Positions 41,772 to 50,206 of a DNA stretch of 64,000 nucleotides are shown here, one piece after another. The position numbers and the translations under genes are program-made. Source of the DNA: Halopenitus salinus (lineage in GTDB: Archaea; Halobacteriota; Halobacteria; Halobacteriales; Haloferacaceae); the NCBI RefSeq assembly GCF_042662125.1, contig NZ_JBHSXL010000002.1, positions 1 to 64,000 on the forward strand, in the 5' to 3' direction. How positions within the stretch are numbered: position 1 is the stretch's first letter; each line of letters begins with the position of its first letter. Under the pieces are notes generated by a model. It did not search any database. It was not told the DNA's origin and worked only from the letters and a program-made list of their open reading frames with translations.

Positions 41772-41915
41772 TCAACGGCCATTGGAGTCCTTGGGCTTGA
41801 CCGCTTCGCCGCAGCCAACGTCCATGCAATTACCACACGTGATACAAAACCCGCATTGTTGGCACACGAGGTGATCGGATCTGTCCCCGTACCGGTCATC
41901 CATCGTCTCCGGCAT
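41772..41915 (-). CDS. 47-aa Cys-rich small protein
   Basis: A short minus-strand gene starting at the ATG at 41915 and ending with TGA at 41772-41774. The product MPETMDDRYGDRSDH... contains six Cys at 18, 21, 24, 27, 30 and 35, spaced C-x2-C-x2-C-x2-C-x2-C-x4-C (CQQCGFCITCGNC then MDVGC). The spacing resembles both zinc-knuckle small proteins and ferredoxin-type cluster motifs, so it may bind zinc or an iron-sulfur cluster. Haloarchaea are known to encode many small zinc-finger proteins. Function unknown. Confidence 0.65.
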   Translation of the reverse strand: MPETMDDRYGDRSDHLVCQQCGFCITCGNCMDVGCGEAVKPKDSNGR

Positions 41916-42313
41916 CTGGTGGTTCCTTCCATCCTTCGTGTTGAATCAGCATTATCTGTCCTTTCCCCGTCTACACAATGCGCCTACTTCAACATGTAAA
42001 ACTGAATACCGTGATTGCTATCGCAGCGCTTCAACGCGTCGCGATCGTCGAGTCGGATATCCATTGAACACAATGCTACTGTCGACTCCCTATGCACCCC
42101 ACAAATCGGCTGTGCGACCGAGGTGAGTGAAGTTCGTGGGTGGCGCCCGCTGTATCCCCTGAGTACGAAACAATCGATTCGGCGGGTAGCACACCGAATT
42201 ACAGTGCAATTACCGTTCGTCCTGCACGGACATTCACGGCCCCGACGCAGACCGTCCTCAAGCGGGTCGACCTCTCGGAGGTAGTTACGGAGGTACGAGG
42301 ACGACGTGAGTTG
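41916..42313. other. no supported gene
   Basis: About 400 bases next to gene fragments, with no open frame that I can support on either strand. Probably decayed sequence. Confidence 0.4.
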
Positions 42314-42504
42314 TTAGACTCCGTGATTGTCCAGTAGCTGATCGAGGGGGAGTGCGTGAAGAAGTTCCTTGACAGCCTCGTTGTCCGGTGCAACTGGGCC
42401 GAAGCCCCCCTTTTGGGCGTCGTACTCCGGCCGACATTCCGCGCATAGTGGAACCCGGGGGCTGCCGACAAAGGTGGCTTCGAGCTGATCGCGGAGGTAG
42501 GCTT
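42314..42504 (-). pseudogene. C-terminal fragment of an unknown gene with a CxxC motif
   Basis: In the minus-strand frame ending with TAA at 42314-42316 the sequence reads like a real protein end: EAYLRDQLEATFVGSPRV, PLCAECRPEYDAQ, then a helical tail ending LLDNHGV. It has no start and begins exactly where the truncated ATPase loses homology, in a different frame. It is the 3' end of another gene joined by deletion or recombination. Confidence 0.6.
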
Positions 42505-43608
42505 CCCGAGGGCGTGTGGGCAGGCGATGACGAGTACCGTGACGACACGTTCGATCACGGTCGCATCGAACGAGACTGCGACTGTCCACGCGAGTGCCGT
42601 CACGACTGCCGTCCCGAGCGCGACGTAAAACAGCCACCCCGCCGCTCTGTCAGCCAACACCTGAGTCTTGGATTTGCTCTGCTGGGCTTCCTCGACCAGT
42701 CGCATGATGCCCGCGAGCGTGGTTTCCTCGCCGGTCGCACCGACGCGCACGCGGAGACTGCCGTCGCCGTTGATGGTACCGCCGATGACCTCGTCGCCAG
42801 GTTCTTTCGAAACCGGTTTCGACTCACCCGTGATCATCGATTCCTCGACGTCCGAATCGCCCTTCTCGACGACGCCGTCGGCGGGGACGCTCGCGCCCGG
42901 CCGGACGAGCACCAGGTCGCCCTCGGAGAGTTCGTCCACGGGGACGTCTTCGGTATTACCGTCGTCGGTGATTCGTTCGGCGGTATCGGGCATTAGTCTC
43001 GCCAACTCGTCGACGGCGCTCGATGCACGCCGAACCGACCGCATCTCGATCCAGTGCCCAAGCAGCATGATGTCGATGAGTGTGACGAGTTCCCAGAAGA
43101 ACGCAGACTCCGTCGGGAAGACTACACTCGCGAGGCTGTAGACAAACGCGACAGTAATCCCCATCGAGATGAGCGTCATCATCCCCGGCGCTCGGTCTTT
43201 CAGTTCCGGCACCGCCATCTGGAGGAACGGGATTCCACCGTACGCGAAGACGACGACGGAGAACACCGGGGCTATCCACTCGCTACCCGAAAACGTTGGG
43301 ACGGAGAAGCCAAGCCACTCCTGCAGTGTTTCGCTATAGAGAAGCACGGGAATCGAGAGGATCGTCGAGACGAAGAAGCGTCGGCGGAACATCTGTTCGT
43401 GGCCCTCGTGCATCCCGCCATGGCCGTCATGACCACTCCCGTGATCGCCGTGTTCCTCCTCTTCGTGGTGGTGTTGCGGACCTGCCTCGTCTTCGAGTAG
43501 CGCTTGTTCTGACCCTGCCCCGATGTGAGAGCTATCGTGTTTGCCTTGGTCCTCTCGATGACGATGATGGTCCGAATCGCCGTCCGAATTGCTTGGCTGT
43601 TCGTCCAT
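42505..43608 (-). pseudogene. CopB-type ATPase truncated after the CPH motif
   Basis: From the ATG at 43608 the frame matches the CPH ATPase at 7505-9787: His-rich N-terminus, membrane helices, TGES actuator motif and VIACPHALG. Homology stops at 42505, directly after CPHALG; the phosphorylation (DKTGT), nucleotide-binding and hinge parts are absent. The frame then continues out of phase through an unrelated gene end. The product cannot pump. The His-rich tail differs more from the intact copy than the membrane part does, suggesting gene conversion or selection on the core before truncation. Confidence 0.88.
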
Positions 43609-43811
43609 TATCGACAATTTGCGTCTGTATACGCTTCAACAGGGTGGTCGATCTGTATCTCATTTCGAATCATTTCGCGTCTCGAGATGCTCCGAACCTA
43701 CAGAAGGACAGTGCAAGCTCACAAACCATTGATTTATCTGTAGAGGACAGACACCCACCTCCGGCGTGTCCGGTGGATAGGTTTAACAGAATCCGGCATC
43801 GAGGTAAGCCT

Positions 43812-43886
43812 GCTCCGTTGGTGTAGCTCGGCCAATCATCTCGGCATCTCACGTCGAGGACCGAGGTTCAAATCCTCGACGGAGCA
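43812..43886 (+). tRNA. tRNA-Glu (anticodon CTC), somewhat divergent
   Basis: The sequence folds as a tRNA: acceptor GCTCCGT with ACGGAGC, T arm CGAGG-TTCAAAT-CCTCG, anticodon stem TCGGC with GTCGA (one G-U pair), and loop ATCTCAC giving anticodon CTC (Glu). U8, A14, the GG of the D loop and the discriminator A are present; the CCA tail is not encoded. Base 32 is A, which is unusual. It resembles haloarchaeal tRNA-Glu but differs in the anticodon and D stems, so it may be an extra or decaying copy. Confidence 0.75.
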
Positions 43887-44037
43887 TCAAACTCAGAGCA
43901 AGGAGGTTGAGGAAGTTCCATTCTGTGTGGACAAGGCCGTCTGGGTTCAACCACGAACGCCTCCTGTGAACCTCGCTACTTGACTGCACAGAGTAATGTG
44001 CCTATAGACAGAATCCTGTGTCAGGGATACAGTCGAT

Positions 44038-44760
44038 ATGAGATGGCAAATTAAGGAGATTGAATGGGAAGCTGTCGCGGGCATCCTAGCGGCTGTTCTC
44101 GCGCTTGTACTCCATTTCTTGCACATCGTAGACGAATCCGTGCTGCTTCAGATTACGCTCGTTCTTATGGCGTTCTTGTTCATCAGCCATCTTCGACGCG
44201 AATCAGAAACAGAGAACCTCTCTGAGTCCGTCGCTCACACCGAACGCACTGTCGAAGAAATCCGAGCCGGTATGGATACTCCCGACCTCGAACTCATCGG
44301 TCCAGCACAACTCAGACCGCGGAGTACCCAGTTCGGTCAGGGGGCCCGTGGTGAAATGATCTGGTTCAATGTCTGTCTGCTCATGTTCATTCCCCAGGAT
44401 TTGTTCGACGCGTTGCTTCGGCCACCGATTGAAAATCCAGATGTTTCCTCAATTCAGTTCGTCCTCGACGAGAGTGAACGAGAGCGCTGGAAGACACAGG
44501 TCAAACCGAAAGTACAGGAGTGTACAGGCGCCGAGACGGTACGGGAACCTGTCTGGCGCGACCTCGATGAAAACGTCTCGTTCATTCTTCGCGGGACTGA
44601 AAACGAGCAGACGGACGCGCTGTTGAGTTTCTGGGGCGAACCGTTTATGGCCCGGACGACACAGGACGTCCCCCGCTATATCATCCACGTCGCACGGGAT
44701 TCTGAACTAATCCCCCAGCTGCAGGATATCGAGCGCGAACACCGCTTGAGAACGAATTGA
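44038..44760 (+). CDS. membrane-anchored hypothetical protein downstream of the tRNA
   Basis: A 240-aa protein with two N-terminal hydrophobic helices (residues about 12-28 and 33-48), a charged helical linker (about 55-80), and a cytosolic domain of about 150 residues (GEMIWFNVCLLMFIPQDLFDALL ... VSFILRGTENEQ). The membrane anchor plus soluble domain resembles small sensor or effector proteins of accessory regions, but no catalytic motif is recognised. A single gene between a tRNA and a DUF5789 gene, a position where foreign genes often accumulate. Confidence 0.65.
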   Translation: MRWQIKEIEWEAVAGILAAVLALVLHFLHIVDESVLLQITLVLMAFLFISHLRRESETENLSESVAHTERTVEEIRAGMDTPDLELIGPAQLRPRSTQFGQGARGEMIWFNVCLLMFIPQDLFDALLRPPIENPDVSSIQFVLDESERERWKTQVKPKVQECTGAETVREPVWRDLDENVSFILRGTENEQTDALLSFWGEPFMARTTQDVPRYIIHVARDSELIPQLQDIEREHRLRTN

Positions 44761-44865
44761 GGAGCACACTTTTCCCGTGAGCGCCCGAAACACTCCTTGA
44801 AGGAGTTCTGACCGACCCCATTCACCATTCGACCGGTGGATACCCCCGATAACACATCAACTACA

Positions 44866-45174
44866 ATGAGACCCCCACGCTTACGCGGCTATCTGAACGA
44901 GGAATTCGAGTTTCCGGTTGACCGAGCGGGGGTCATCGAACGTGCCGGAGACGTAACGGTTGATGCTCCCGACGACGATGACTCGGAGTCTATTAGTGCG
45001 ATGCTGGAACGGGACAACGACAACCCGTACGAAACTCTTGAAGACCTCTTCGCGTCGATCTATGGTAGTCTCGACGATAGTTACATCGGACGAAAGTACT
45101 ACGACGATCGTGGCAGCAACGTCGAAGAGGTGACTGGGGACTACCCGCGCGACGAACGGAACGTCTCCTTCTGA
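44866..45174 (+). CDS. DUF5789-family protein, copy 1
   Basis: A 102-aa protein with the DUF5789 pattern: EEFEFPVDRAGVIERAGDVTV near the start and ETLEDLFASIYGSLDDSYIGRKYYDDRG near the end. The ATG at 44866 is preferred over an upstream GTG at 44836. DUF5789 is a small haloarchaeal family of unknown function. It is a paralogue of the protein at 57326-57616; both end in ...SF after a YDDRG block. It converges on sdhB with a three-base gap. Confidence 0.75.
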   Translation: MRPPRLRGYLNEEFEFPVDRAGVIERAGDVTVDAPDDDDSESISAMLERDNDNPYETLEDLFASIYGSLDDSYIGRKYYDDRGSNVEEVTGDYPRDERNVSF

Positions 45175-45177
45175 CGG

Positions 45178-46050
45178 CTACCAGAATTTCAGGTTCTGTT
45201 TGACGGATTCGCGTTTCATCTCCTGGATCTCCTCGGTGATTGGGATATCCTTCGGGCAGACGGTCGTACACGAGAACTGCGTATGACACTGCCAGACCCC
45301 ATGTTCTTTGTCGAGTAGTTCCAGTCGACGTTCCTGTGCAGCCTCCCCTTCGCGTTCATCCATGTAGAACCGGTATCCCTTGACGATGGCTGCAGGACCG
45401 ATGTACTCGTCGTCGAACTGTGAGGGATTACACGACGACGTACAACAGCCACATTGGATGCAACGCGAGGCCATCTTGATCTTCTCACGATTCTGGGGGG
45501 ATTGGCGCTGTTCTTCGAGTTCCCCATCAGGAAGCTCGTCAGGCTGGAAATATGGTTCGACGGATTCCATCCGTTCGAAGAAGTGATCCATATCCACTAC
45601 CAGGTCCTTGATCACTGGTTCATGCGGGAGCGGCTCAACACGGACTGGATCGTTGAGATCGGAAATTTGCGTTTGGCAGCCGAGTCGCTGGCTGCCGTTG
45701 ATGAATAGGCCGTCACTTCCACACACCGCCATTTGGCACGAGTGACGGAATGTGAGACTCGAGTCGAAGTGGTCACGAGCGTAGATGAGTGCATCCAAGA
45801 CAGTCATCCCCTTTTCGTAGGGAACGTGGAAGTCATCGAATCGGGGTTCTTGCTTGGCTTCGACTTCAGGATCGTACCGGAAGACCTTCAGGAGCGTTGT
45901 CTCCTCATCGGCGGAAGACTGTGCTTCAGCGGCCGCTTGTGCCTCCTGCTCTTTTGCTCGTTCCTGTTTCTTATCGAGACGCTGCTGCTGTGGTGTAGAG
46001 TCAGTGTCGGATTTCTCTTTTGCCTCTGAGGGTGTTTGCTGGGAGCTCAT
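45178..46050 (-). CDS. sdhB: succinate dehydrogenase iron-sulfur subunit, solitary copy
   Basis: SdhB carries electrons from succinate through a [2Fe-2S], a [4Fe-4S] and a [3Fe-4S] cluster. The 290-aa protein has the N-terminal cluster ligands Cys105, Cys110, Asp113 and Cys125 (SCQMAVCGSDG), the C-terminal CIQCGCCTSSCNP block (197-209) and the CHTQFSCTTVCPKDIPI block. About 50 N-terminal residues are an unusual charged Gln/Glu/Lys-rich extension. No sdhA, sdhC or sdhD is nearby, so it is probably a spare subunit that joins a chromosomal complex. Confidence 0.93.
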   Translation of the reverse strand: MSSQQTPSEAKEKSDTDSTPQQQRLDKKQERAKEQEAQAAAEAQSSADEETTLLKVFRYDPEVEAKQEPRFDDFHVPYEKGMTVLDALIYARDHFDSSLTFRHSCQMAVCGSDGLFINGSQRLGCQTQISDLNDPVRVEPLPHEPVIKDLVVDMDHFFERMESVEPYFQPDELPDGELEEQRQSPQNREKIKMASRCIQCGCCTSSCNPSQFDDEYIGPAAIVKGYRFYMDEREGEAAQERRLELLDKEHGVWQCHTQFSCTTVCPKDIPITEEIQEMKRESVKQNLKFW

Positions 46051-46491
46051 ATTTGTGGGTATAGTACTGAAATTCGCTCAGGAGGGTAGCGGAGTTCCAT
46101 GTGAGAAGGTAACGGGGAGACCACCGAAATAGCTGTCCCCGAAGACGCACACGAAACTGCCTCATAGACCAATCATATGCATCGGAACCCGGAACGCCAA
46201 ATCTCTGCTGAGTCGCCGAGTTTATCAGAAATCGAAGGAACAGCACGCCGGCACTTCGTATTCCTGGGGTTGAGAAAAGCAGCAACACATATACCCGCTC
46301 CATACCTTTCACTAGACGTAGTGTCCACTTTCCGTGAAACGGACGTACGGCGCTGGCGGTAGTTAGGGTCCGGAAGTGGACAGTATCGCGGAGTACGGTC
46401 AGTCGGTTTCACCCGACTGACCCAACCACGATGCTCACTCGCATTCTCGATTGTATCGCCGTCATCATGACCTCCAAACGCACGCCCACAA
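46051..46491. other. non-coding stretch with a short inverted repeat
   Basis: No supported gene in 441 bases between divergent sdhB and trpS. At 46321-46334 (GTGTCCACTTTCCG) and 46371-46383 (CGGAAGTGGACAG) there is an imperfect inverted repeat enclosing about 36 bases, which may be a tiny mobile element or a regulatory structure upstream of trpS. Confidence 0.5.
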
Positions 46492-47667
46492 ATGACAGCA
46501 GAAAACGAGTTCACCGTCACGCCCTACAGCGTCGACGGAGAGATCGACTACGAGAAACTCCTCGAACAGTTCGGGGCTGACCCGCTCTCGGACGACCAGA
46601 TCACAGCCTTCCCCGACCCACCCCATCCGCTTGTTCATCGAAGGGTGTTCTACGCAGAACGTGACATAGACAGGTTCCTCTCCGCTGTTAACGCAGGGCA
46701 ACCACACTCTATTGTTACGGGTCGTGGCCCATCAGGGCCGATGCATATCGGTCACGTCCTCCCGTTCTACTTCGCCAAGTACCTACAAGAGCAGACAAAC
46801 GCTCTCGTCTACATTCCAGTGTCCGACGACGAGAAATACTTCCTCAAAGAGATGTCTCTCGAAGTAATCGGCGCTCACACTCGTGAGAACTTACTCGATC
46901 TGCTCGCAGTAGGATTTGATCCAGATAGGACGCGTATCATCGTGGATACAGCGGATGGAGACGTGGTGTATCCCCTCGCAACCGCATTTGCAAAAGCGGT
47001 GACCCAATCGACTATCGAGGCAACGTACGGAGAACCTGCGAATATTGGTCTGTCATTCTATCCCGCAGTGCAGGCGACACACCTCCTCTTGCCGCAACTC
47101 ATCGAGGGCCGTCATCCGACGCTCGTCCCGATCGCAATCGATCAAGACCCCCATATCCGCATCTGTCGGGACATTGCGGACAAACAGCGATACGACGTCG
47201 ATAAACCGAGCGCGTTGCTCTCGAAATTCCTTCCGAGCCTCGCAGGGCCAGGCAAGATGAGCTCTTCGGACGACGCGCCCAGTATTCTCCTCTCCGACGA
47301 CAGAGAGGCCGTGTTCGAGAAGATTCGGGCCCACGCGTATTCCGGTGGTCAATCGACCATTGACGAGCACAGAGACCTGGGTGGAGATCCCGAGAGAGAC
47401 ACGTCGTTCCAGTTTCTTTCGTATTTCTTCGAAGCGGACGACGAACGGCTGGAACGACTTGCCCAGGAATATCGTGATGGATCGCTGTTGAGTGGTGAAC
47501 TCAAAGATATCGCGGCAGAGAACATAGCTGATTTTCTCGAACGTCACCAAGAACGACGAAGGCAGTTGGGGTCACTCGTGGATGAGTTACCAGCGTACAG
47601 ATTGACCGATGCTGAGCGAAAGCGGGCTCGCCAACGAGTCGGATTTCTAGATGAGGAGCTGTTTTAG
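46492..47667 (+). CDS. trpS: tryptophanyl-tRNA synthetase, class I
   Basis: Charges tRNA-Trp with tryptophan. The 391-aa protein has the class I signatures HIGH (residues 85-88, in GPMHIGHVLPF) and KMSSS (255-259, in GPGKMSSSDD), and the Trp-pocket region IEATYGEPANIGLSFYPAVQ. It is shorter than many archaeal TrpS (which often exceed 450 residues) and is likely a second copy; haloarchaea often have two TrpS genes. A spare synthetase on an accessory replicon can serve under stress or give resistance to an inhibitor. Translation is intact. Confidence 0.92.
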   Translation: MTAENEFTVTPYSVDGEIDYEKLLEQFGADPLSDDQITAFPDPPHPLVHRRVFYAERDIDRFLSAVNAGQPHSIVTGRGPSGPMHIGHVLPFYFAKYLQEQTNALVYIPVSDDEKYFLKEMSLEVIGAHTRENLLDLLAVGFDPDRTRIIVDTADGDVVYPLATAFAKAVTQSTIEATYGEPANIGLSFYPAVQATHLLLPQLIEGRHPTLVPIAIDQDPHIRICRDIADKQRYDVDKPSALLSKFLPSLAGPGKMSSSDDAPSILLSDDREAVFEKIRAHAYSGGQSTIDEHRDLGGDPERDTSFQFLSYFFEADDERLERLAQEYRDGSLLSGELKDIAAENIADFLERHQERRRQLGSLVDELPAYRLTDAERKRARQRVGFLDEELF

Positions 47668-47786
47668 AAAGGCTGTATCATTGCTCTTATGGCGCACAAT
47701 CTGGGGTTTGGATATGGGTTCGGTTTGATTTCTTGAAACCGTTCGGCCAAGGGTTTAGGGCGCTTCCGCATTTAAATAGATCTGCT

Positions 47787-48260
47787 ATGGTTTCAACAGG
47801 AGATACTGCGCCGAATTTCACAGCGACGTACCGAGGAAGCGAACACGAGACGTTCGAACTTGTCGAGCATCTTGGAGAGGGTCCTACCGTATTAGCGTTC
47901 TTCCCCGGGGCGTTTACACCTCCGTGTTCGAACGAGATGGTAGCCCTCCAAGAGCGTCTCGATGAGCTTCAAGATGCGGGAGGGACACTCTTCGGCATCA
48001 GCGCCGATTCATCATTCTCCCTCGGTGCGTTCGCAGACGAGTACGATCTCGAGTTCGACCTCGTCAGTGATATGGGCGGCGAAGCGATTCCGGGATACGA
48101 CCTCTCTATCGACATCCCGGACTTAGGCCTGTACGGTGTCGCCAACCGGGCTGTGATCGTCCTTGACGAAGATCGGACTGTGACCTACAGGTGGGTAGCT
48201 GAAGATCCGACGAACGAACCAGACTACGATGAACTCATCGAGGCCGTCGAGGCAGTCTGA
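47787..48260 (+). CDS. peroxiredoxin (AhpC/TSA type)
   Basis: A 157-aa thiol peroxidase that reduces hydroperoxides. The peroxidatic Cys is residue 47 in FFPGAFTPPCSNEM; a Pro precedes it where Val is common. The thioredoxin fold is complete (TVLAFFPGAF, LFGISADSSFSLGAFADEY, NRAVIVLDEDRTVTYRWV). The ATG at 47787 begins the family N-terminus; an upstream frame adds 18 residues. It stands alone between trpS and UspA, both stress-related here. Confidence 0.92.
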   Translation: MVSTGDTAPNFTATYRGSEHETFELVEHLGEGPTVLAFFPGAFTPPCSNEMVALQERLDELQDAGGTLFGISADSSFSLGAFADEYDLEFDLVSDMGGEAIPGYDLSIDIPDLGLYGVANRAVIVLDEDRTVTYRWVAEDPTNEPDYDELIEAVEAV

Positions 48261-48388
48261 CAAACAGCGGCTCCGTCAGTTTGAACGACACGCTTTGAGT
48301 TGAGTAATCACTGTGAGTAGAATGTTTCTATGATATCCTCTCAAGACTCAGGAATTGTGATTATATCAAATTACACATAGTAATTCGG

Positions 48389-48838
48389 TTATTCGTCGAC
48401 TTCCGTTTTCACGACGACTGTCGGTCGGGTGGTTAGCCGAAGCACGCGTTCGGTTACACTTCCGAGTAGCGCGCGGTATTCCGCTGGCCGGTGTTTCGTC
48501 CCGAGGACGACCATATCGATATCCTGTCGATCCCCATACTCGAGTATCGTTTCGACGGGATGTCCGTGTTTTACTGCCGCGATCATCTCGACCTCACTGT
48601 CTTCCGCACTACTCCGGACCTCCTCGATTGCCTCCTGTCCGCGTTCTTCGAGTCCATGTTCGGGTCCCTCTGCCTCATCGACGTACTCATCTCCACTGTA
48701 TGCCGTGTAGATGCTCTCGTCGACGACGAAGAGCGCATGAAGGGTAGCATCGTGCATCTCGGCGAGTTCGATCGCATGGGATTCCGCGTTCTTCGATGCA
48801 ATCGTACCATCCGTGGCGAGTAGGATCTGGTCGTACAT
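48389..48838 (-). CDS. universal stress protein (UspA family)
   Basis: A 149-aa UspA-fold protein: MYDQILLATDG at the start, a long loop with SIYTAYSGDEYVDEAEGP, and the ATP-site block VLGTKHRPAEYRALLGSVTERV. Such proteins bind ATP or AMP and help survival under stress. The decayed gene at 12541-12799 is a close relative. It stands alone, with the cupin gene upstream on the same strand. Confidence 0.92.
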   Translation of the reverse strand: MYDQILLATDGTIASKNAESHAIELAEMHDATLHALFVVDESIYTAYSGDEYVDEAEGPEHGLEERGQEAIEEVRSSAEDSEVEMIAAVKHGHPVETILEYGDRQDIDMVVLGTKHRPAEYRALLGSVTERVLRLTTRPTVVVKTEVDE

Positions 48839-48910
48839 AGAGCAACGTTCGTTCAGCTAGCCGATAAGGATGGTCATCGCAACGAGTCGACGAATTGGAC
48901 CGAAACGCTG

Positions 48911-49213
48911 TTAATCACTCTTTTTGGCGAGAACGATCAATGCAGTACTATCGGTCTGTGCTGCTGGCGCTACTTCACGCATCCCGTCGAACTGGACGAT
49001 ATCTCCTGACTGTATGATATGAGACTCCCCATCGAGTTGCAGATCGATCTCACCTGAGATTAAATAGAGAATAACCTGCCTTTCAGGATGACTGTGTGCA
49101 CCAACGCTTTCACCTTCGTCCAGGGATAATCGGATTGTTTTCGGTTCTTCGGTTGGGAACACGGCAGCGTGCGGTACACCTTCACAGTCCTCAATTGATT
49201 TCACCGGTGCCAT
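48911..49213 (-). CDS. small cupin-fold protein
   Basis: A 100-aa single-domain cupin: DEGESVGAHSHPERQVILYLISG (first cupin motif with His pair and Glu-like position) and SGDIVQFDGM (second motif). Cupins bind a metal ion or small ligands; here two His (AHSHPE) could hold a metal. The enzyme or sensor role is unknown. It lies 72 bases upstream of uspA on the same strand. Confidence 0.87.
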   Translation of the reverse strand: MAPVKSIEDCEGVPHAAVFPTEEPKTIRLSLDEGESVGAHSHPERQVILYLISGEIDLQLDGESHIIQSGDIVQFDGMREVAPAAQTDSTALIVLAKKSD

Positions 49214-49388
49214 GAATCCATTATGGGACTGAACAGCCCTATGTGCATCGAACTATGGCTCTATTACTTGCTGTGACAGCCACCGCCCAGCAGGAATATT
49301 GGCTTTTCTCGGGCTCAAAAGTGGGATTCGCCCCTATGCTTTTTCGCCTTCCACGAGTAGTTTCGAATACGCACCGGACAGCAATACT

Positions 49389-49679
49389 ATGACAAACGGA
49401 AAATCTAACATAGTTGTCACATTCAATCCGCAAGAATGGGTCGACGGACCGTACCATCTAGACGATGGGGCAGACAAACAACTGAATCCCGCCGAAAACC
49501 GGGATTCAGTAACGTTCGAAGTGCCGTGGGAAGACGGAACCGATGAAGAGGGAACGATATTCCCAGACGAGTCGTACGAAGCAAATCAGTTGCAATCTCA
49601 CCCTGCGGCTCCAGAGTGGGTCCAAAACTGGGAGGGGCCATACTACGTCCGGACAGAATTAGCTGAAGACGAGTGGTAG
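49389..49679 (+). CDS. hypothetical acidic protein (96 aa)
   Basis: A 96-aa protein, MTNGKSNIVVTFNPQEWVDG..., rich in Asp, Glu, Pro and aromatic residues (EWVQNWEGPYYVRTELAEDEW at the end). The ATG at 49389 begins a sensible N-terminus; the open frame upstream has a different composition. No domain recognised. It lies 90 bases before a CGCGG gene that converges on it. Confidence 0.6.
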   Translation: MTNGKSNIVVTFNPQEWVDGPYHLDDGADKQLNPAENRDSVTFEVPWEDGTDEEGTIFPDESYEANQLQSHPAAPEWVQNWEGPYYVRTELAEDEW

Positions 49680-49768
49680 CTGGCTGACAGCTCAGTCCAC
49701 GTGCTGTGCGTGTAATCGGTCGAGAGGAGCTTTTCCCAATCCTGAGGGTAGTCTCTGATTCGCGCCGA

Positions 49769-50101
49769 TCAGTTAACGTGAACGCGGACGACATGACCAC
49801 CGCAGCCGCACTGCTCGATATATTCCCACTCGACGTCCTCATCTCCAAACCGATCATCAAGCGCATCGTAGAGGAACCCCTCGGGATGGCCGTGTGCCTT
49901 GTGCGTGACGAGATTCACGTGGTGACCGCTGGTCGTGTGCTCGACCGCCTCGATTCCGTGACGCTTGAGTAGCGAGAGGTCGTCTTCGTACTGTGGCTTC
50001 TCGAGGTTGGCGGACCAGGAATTATCGTGGTTTCGGTCGGTGACAGGTTCAGTCTCACCGTGTGCGTGGTCGTCGCCGTGATCGTGGGAGTGACTTGCCA
50101 T
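49769..50101 (-). CDS. CGCGG-family protein, candidate radical-SAM-modified product, copy 1
   Basis: A 110-aa protein with a His/Asp-rich start (MASHSHDHGDDHAHGETEPVT), the shared block NHDNSWSANLEKPQY, a helical middle, VNLVTHKAHGHPEGFLYDAL, and the C-terminal EQCGCGGHVVRVHVN. The C-terminal CGCGG gives the family its name; these proteins are annotated as putative targets of a radical SAM enzyme. Two further copies are at 60703-61017 and 62498-62815. No radical SAM gene is present in the window, so the modification is inferred from family naming only. Confidence 0.8.
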   Translation of the reverse strand: MASHSHDHGDDHAHGETEPVTDRNHDNSWSANLEKPQYEDDLSLLKRHGIEAVEHTTSGHHVNLVTHKAHGHPEGFLYDALDDRFGDEDVEWEYIEQCGCGGHVVRVHVN

Positions 50102-50206
50102 CCTCTGATATTGGTCTGCTATTCGGATAAGGGGTTTGGTGGTGTCTCTCCCCTTTTGGGTGGAAAGTCGTCTGGGGTATTTCAGCACAGAGCCCGCACT
50201 GAACGT

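Noticed and set aside
42285..43617. Full 472-aa reading of the truncated ATPase as one gene
   Set aside because: The last 100 codons are an out-of-frame read of another gene's end; the fusion is an accident of the breakpoint and has no domain sense.
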